A stretch of DNA of 64,000 nucleotides from Daphnia pulex (taxonomy: Eukaryota > Arthropoda > Branchiopoda > Diplostraca > Daphniidae). Positions 59,730 through 64,000 of the stretch are shown one piece after another (the stretch's first letter is position 1; every line of letters begins with the position of its first letter). The stretch covers positions 62,001 to 126,000 of the forward strand of contig NC_060020.1 of assembly GCF_021134715.1 (NCBI RefSeq). The letters are read 5' to 3'. The notes beneath the pieces were generated by a model. The model made no database searches, was not told the origin of the DNA, and worked only from the letters and a program-made list of their open reading frames with translations. A program made the position numbers and the translations under genes.

Positions 59730-60734
59730 TGTGAGGTTTTTTCGCCTGTCCTTAATCGCAGCACCAAAAGGTTTAATTACTTCTCAAATTAATTCAATCT
59801 AAAACAAACGAGCGAATCAATCCTCCGATGCCGGTGTAAGTATGGTTATACCTTTTAAGTTCTGGCCACGTAAGAAAAGATCGCGGAAGTGTTGATAAAA
59901 CCTTTAAACTGATCGAAAAAAGATCTCAGAGAGAGTCACTTAAATACAGATAGTCACACGTACAGTAATATATCTTATGTGGCATATGGTAATACACTGT
60001 TGTCTCCATGGTCCAAGTTCTCTTCTAATAGCTATTCGGCCATTCCTTATCAATAAATGTAGGCAAGACTAAAAATAAAACCTTGATGAGGCGACAAACG
60101 TAAACCACGAGACGGCGGCCACGTTCGATAGACGACGGCCTTGTTATGTGGTTGACGATGAGCTTATAAGCGATAAAGGACTTTGATATCGTCAATAATA
60201 AAACAAAGATATTACTAGTGCTTGTGATTTGTTTTTTTCTGTTGCAACTGAAAAGTGTCGACTCATTCTGTTGCGTTTACTTGTTTTCGTTTTTTTACTA
60301 ATCAGGTAAATGGGTTAGAGCCTAGCAACTAAACCTCACATTATCGTTACATAACTATGTCTAGTTCGAATTTGTCTTTATTGTCAAATTTGAACCAAAA
60401 GAAATATGGGCTGCTGGTGGTCATTGTATGTTTTTTTATCAATAATCAAAAGGCTGATATCAAATTGTATAGAGGCTTGAATCCATATTCCCATCCAAAG
60501 TGAGCTATAGAATAAATTAGAGGGACTATCGGACACGTAGACCAGCAAAAACGAAAGCAAAGAGAAAGTGATGTATAAGCTCACCGAACATTTGGTACAC
60601 AATATAAAACTGCATCGTCATTTCCATTATCTTATCCTTTCTTTAAAAAGCTGAGAAAATAATCTAATAAAATGGTTTGTCCCAACAAAAGAAAATAAAA
60701 GTCCCTTGACCAAGGGTTACCCCAAAACGAACGA
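59730..60734. other. Spacer between EcKinase genes 1 and 2
   Basis: Promoter of gene 1 and 3' flank of gene 2; AT-rich, no separate gene recognised. Confidence 0.45.
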
Positions 60735-62455
60735 TTAATTATTTAGATGGTAAACTTCTTCAATGAGTTTCATAATCCGGTCCGATAAAATTGGACTGTC
60801 ACTCAATACGAACGTTTTCATCATGTTCTTGTAAGTTTCCTCCATTTCCACGCTCATTCCGCTTTCACCAATGACTGGCGGTTCCACGACCTCGTCTGAA
60901 AAATTTCAAAAAGACAACAGACCCAATTAAATAGTCGACTACAAAACAATCACATCCCTATAGTCCTCTACAGATGCAGAGAAGTAAAATAATGAATGAA
61001 GTTTTGTTACCTTCTGGTTTGGGATCTTTTAGTTGTTCCTCAGCATCCAAATCCTTTAAACTGGTAACAACTTTTTTGTTTTGAGTCATGGAAACGACCA
61101 TGGTGGACATGAACATCCACATCAAGGATCGTTTCTTGTAATCGGCCATAAAGTCTTCCCAGTTGTAATCTTCGAGGGGGATGCCGAGCAAACGCAAATC
61201 GGCCGTCAACGTGTCGAAATAGTAACGAAGCAAAATCAGCATGTACTTTTGTCTCGTTTCCGGCAAGGTGCTCGTGTACAGGAAATAGAGGACGTCGCTG
61301 AGTGGATGGCCGATCCTCGAGATTTGAAAGTCGAGCATTCGCAGTGAGACTGGGATATTAGTCAGTCCATCTGCGTATTTGAACAACATGTTGTTGTTCC
61401 AATAATCTCCGTGAACGACACAAGCCAATGGGCCGCTGCTCTCCAACGTATCGACTAGGACGACCTCAGACATTTGAGATGTAAATTTCGACACCCACTC
61501 AACTAGCTGATAACAATAAAACCAATTAGTTGAGATGCGAATCGATGAACAGAAAAATGTTTAATACTCACATCGGGCCTTTTGATATCTTTTAGAAAAT
61601 CGACGATAGACACGGAAAAGTCTGAAATGATTTTAATGATTCCCACATCGTACATAGTTTTTTCTTCGACAAGAAATTTGGCCATCGGGGGAATATTGGA
61701 TAGTTTGCCAGTTGCCGGATCCTTCCACTTTCTCACCGCACTAATCGTCAAGGCGTGGAAATGGGCCAGTGAAGTCAGGGCCATGTGACAGTGTCGATAA
61801 TCGGCACCTTCCACTTTATCGGCCATACGATAACCCTCAGCTTTGAGATCCTCGAGGAGGGTACAAATTCCTGATCCATCCGTCTCTCCTGGGACTATTT
61901 CCTCAATATGGGTGTAGTAAACATCGGGAACATCCAGCGGAATCGGGTGATCGGCGTGCATTTCTCTCAGTGAATTGAAGAAATGGTGATACATGTTGAT
62001 TTCCCGATGATGGACGCGTGATTCGTGAACTGATTTCCGAAGTAAGAAATTCGACGGCAGCACCTGCGTTGTAATGACAAGAATTTTAGACATACATTTC
62101 CAAATTCTAAATAATTTAGTGGTTAGCTGCATCATTGGCGTTGGATACAACCGAAACCAAGCGAGTTATTAAATGTTACCTTGATAAAGGTACTTAAGTT
62201 ATTTGGGATGTCTTCGCCATCACGTTGCATCAACCGTGCCGTTACAATGAAGGTGTCGCTTTGGAAATTATCGCCCAAAGTTGAGCCGGATTCCACTTTG
62301 ACGTGCAATGTGCCGTACTTGGGTATGTCATCGTACGTGATGCCATCGACATGATCAGTCGCTAGCGTGGCAAGTTGAGGTGCCAACTGCTTCTCTTCAA
62401 AAAGGGTTTTCCAAAACAGCTGGCGACCAGCCAAACTTTTAATTTCGTAGGTCAT
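60735..62455 (-). CDS. Ecdysteroid-kinase-like (CHK/EcKinase) gene 2
   Basis: Four exons join in frame to 474 aa: 62180-62455, 61572-62063, 61011-61506 and 60735-60895. Exon 2 (492 nt) and exon 4 (161 nt) are the same length as in gene 1, and intron positions match. The catalytic loop HGDYWNNNML and DFQISRIGHPLSDVLYF are intact. It starts MTYEIKSLAGRQLFWKTLF. It is more diverged from genes 1 and 3 (for example TSQMSEVVLVDTLESSGPLA) than they are from each other. Same inferred chemistry as gene 1; substrate unknown. Confidence 0.9.
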
Positions 62456-62926
62456 CTTGTTTATCCGGTGTGGGACCTGAATGCTATAAAAATGAGATCC
62501 TGCTTAGACACAATTTATGGCTAAAACAAACAAAAAAATTATTATTATTAAATGCCTTTTCATACCTTATAGTTTAAGCAGGAAAACAAATTGAGGAAAC
62601 GATATAGCTATTGAAGGAGGAATAAGAAAATCAAAAATTAAGATTTAAAAATGCAAGGACAATTAGGTCCAATGTTGAGAGATGCTGAATCCAAACAGCA
62701 GTGCGAGAATTGACATCCTTATTATACCTCAGCGCAGCAGTATTTTATCTATATCGCCAGTCACGTCACTCTCATGATTGTTGTGTGCTAGTCTCTTATC
62801 TCCTAATGTTGTTGCGCAACGGAATGGAAGGCCGACCGACAATAATCACAATATTATTATAATGCTCAGCTGTATAGACTGTATAAACTGTATCTCACCT
62901 ATGAAGCATTTAGGTGATTAAACAAG
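62456..62926. other. Promoter region of EcKinase gene 2
   Basis: AT-rich upstream sequence; no distinct signal recognised. Confidence 0.4.
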
Positions 62927-63000
62927 ATGACTTACGAAATTAAAAGTTTGGGTGCTGGTCGCCAGCTGTTTTGAAAGACACTTTTCGAAGCGACTCTACC
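62927..63000 (+). pseudogene. Inverted, broken first-exon fragment of an EcKinase gene
   Basis: The plus strand reads MTYEIKSLGAGRQLF, stop, KTLFEA. It is nearly identical in DNA to the start of gene 2 (MTYEIKSLAGRQLFWKTLF), including the preceding TTAAACAAGATGAC-like leader. It carries an extra codon-sized change around Leu-Gly and a TGG-to-TGA stop. It lies in opposite orientation to the array. Homology fades after about 70 bp. Confidence 0.8.
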
Positions 63001-63263
63001 GAGTTTGACTCTGTTTCGTGATTCCATTGAAAGCTCCGCCTCTTTTTCACGCCAACTAAAACTGTTGGTATAACGACAGAAAATGTAAGCGTTGTAGATG
63101 CAGCCGAATCAAGTAGACAGCCAGTATAAACACACAAAAATAACCTTTCAAATTAGTTATAATTAACCATATTCAAGACCTAATATACACAATAGCTTGG
63201 GAACATAGGGTCTGGAACATACAGAAAATAGTTGTACGAACAGCAATATCAATGAAATTTTGT
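63001..63263. other. 3' flank of EcKinase gene 3
   Basis: Sequence at about 63160-63205 (ATATTCAAGACCTAATAT and around) resembles the 3' flank of gene 1 at about 57985-58010, so the duplicated unit extends beyond the coding region. Confidence 0.5.
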
Positions 63264-64000
63264 TTAAGAATCATGCAAGGCTTTAACTTCGTCGATGAGT
63301 TTGATGAGACGGTCGGTTAGAACTACATTGTCACTCAACTTTTTTGACAACATCGTAGCCTTCATCAATTCCTCCGCTTCCACACTCATTCCACTGGCCC
63401 CTTTGACTATTTCCCCGTCAGCGACTATAGAAAAGAAATTATAAAATCATTAGTAATTAAAATTAAATTTGATAATAGTCACCTTTTGGTTCTTTCTGCC
63501 TCTCTGCCGCATCCATTTCATCCAACCTGTCGAGAACTTTCTTGTTCAAGACAAACGACAGGACGATTATTCCCATAAACATCCACATCAAGGATCTTTT
63601 CTTATAATCAGCCAAGAAATCTTCCCAGTTGTAGCAATTAAGTGAAATGCCAAGCAGTAGCAAATCAGCAGTCAACGTGTCGTAGTAGTGACGTAACAAA
63701 TCAGTCATGTACCTAACCCTTATTTCCGGCTTGGCGCTTATGTAAAGGAAATACAGGACGTCGCTGAGTGGATGGCCGATCCTTACAACTTGAAAGTCGA
63801 TCATTTTCAAGGCAATTGGTTTCTTCCCATCGTCGGCATATTTAAACAACATGTTATTGTTCCAGTAATCCCCATGTAAGATGCATGCCAATGGACCGCA
63901 GCTCTCCACCGTATCAATTTGGACAATCTCCGGTAGACGTTCCACAAAACCAGCTATCCATTCAACTAACTGCACGGTAACAAATACAAAATTAGGCCAA
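63264..64000 (-). CDS. Ecdysteroid-kinase-like (CHK/EcKinase) gene 3, partial
   Basis: Exons 3 (63483-63969, 487 nt) and 4 (63264-63424, 161 nt) are present, with the same lengths as in gene 1. Exons 1-2 lie beyond the window edge. Catalytic loop HGDYWNNNML and DFQVVRIGHPLSDVLYF are intact. By eye exon 3 is much closer to gene 1 (ERLPEIVQIDTVESCGPLA, ADYKKRSLMWMFMG) than to the gene between them. Same inferred function as gene 1. Confidence 0.88.

Overview
The window looks like nuclear DNA of a branchiopod crustacean, almost certainly a Daphnia. Genes carry many short introns (about 60-90 bp) with arthropod-like gene content. These include Morgue (F-box plus an E2 lacking its catalytic Cys), Mextli, a tandem set of AA15 lytic polysaccharide monooxygenases, a DTPEV-type cuticle protein and an array of ecdysteroid-kinase-like genes. 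Promoters of secreted-protein genes have TATA boxes, one with a TCAGT initiator. Species assignment is inference; no organelle, rRNA or tRNA gene was recognised.

Region 1-13.8 kb is a compact housekeeping block: morgue (+, 5' end possibly missing), a CUB/LDLa single-pass receptor of the LRP3/10/12 type (-), a CCDC102-like coiled-coil protein (+), a divergent pair of unrecognised genes (8.0-9.2 kb), mextli (+) and the diphthamide methyltransferase DPH5 (-).

Region 13.9-28.9 kb is AT-rich and gene-poor. It holds a 1.84-kb DNA transposon with perfect TIRs and a 7-bp target duplication carrying a C48-protease/PHD reading frame, a full-length fold-back element with a perfect 30-bp palindrome at its centre, a 237-bp piggyBac-type MITE flanked by TTAA, several splice-delimited exon-like segments of unknown nature, and a decayed, internally duplicated locus with a tyrosine-rich YYTEAP repeat tail.

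Region 28.9-45.3 kb holds the giant eight-exon HECT ubiquitin ligase HECTD1 (-, 3105 aa predicted), UBR7 (-) and the UPF0415/C7orf25 homologue (+). morgue, HECTD1, UBR7 and the F-box/WD gene at 48-50 kb are all ubiquitin-pathway genes, but they look like unrelated neighbours rather than a functional cluster.

Region 46-64 kb is an environment-facing, tandemly duplicating part: two intact AA15 LPMO genes and one relic between them, an F-box/WD40 gene inverted inside that cluster, a decayed unknown gene, a small cuticle protein gene, and two complete plus one partial CHK/EcKinase genes on the minus strand with a broken inverted copy of their first exon between them.

Coordinates of spliced genes were derived by hand from splice signals and checked for reading-frame continuity. 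For the main multi-exon genes the summed exon lengths are multiples of three.
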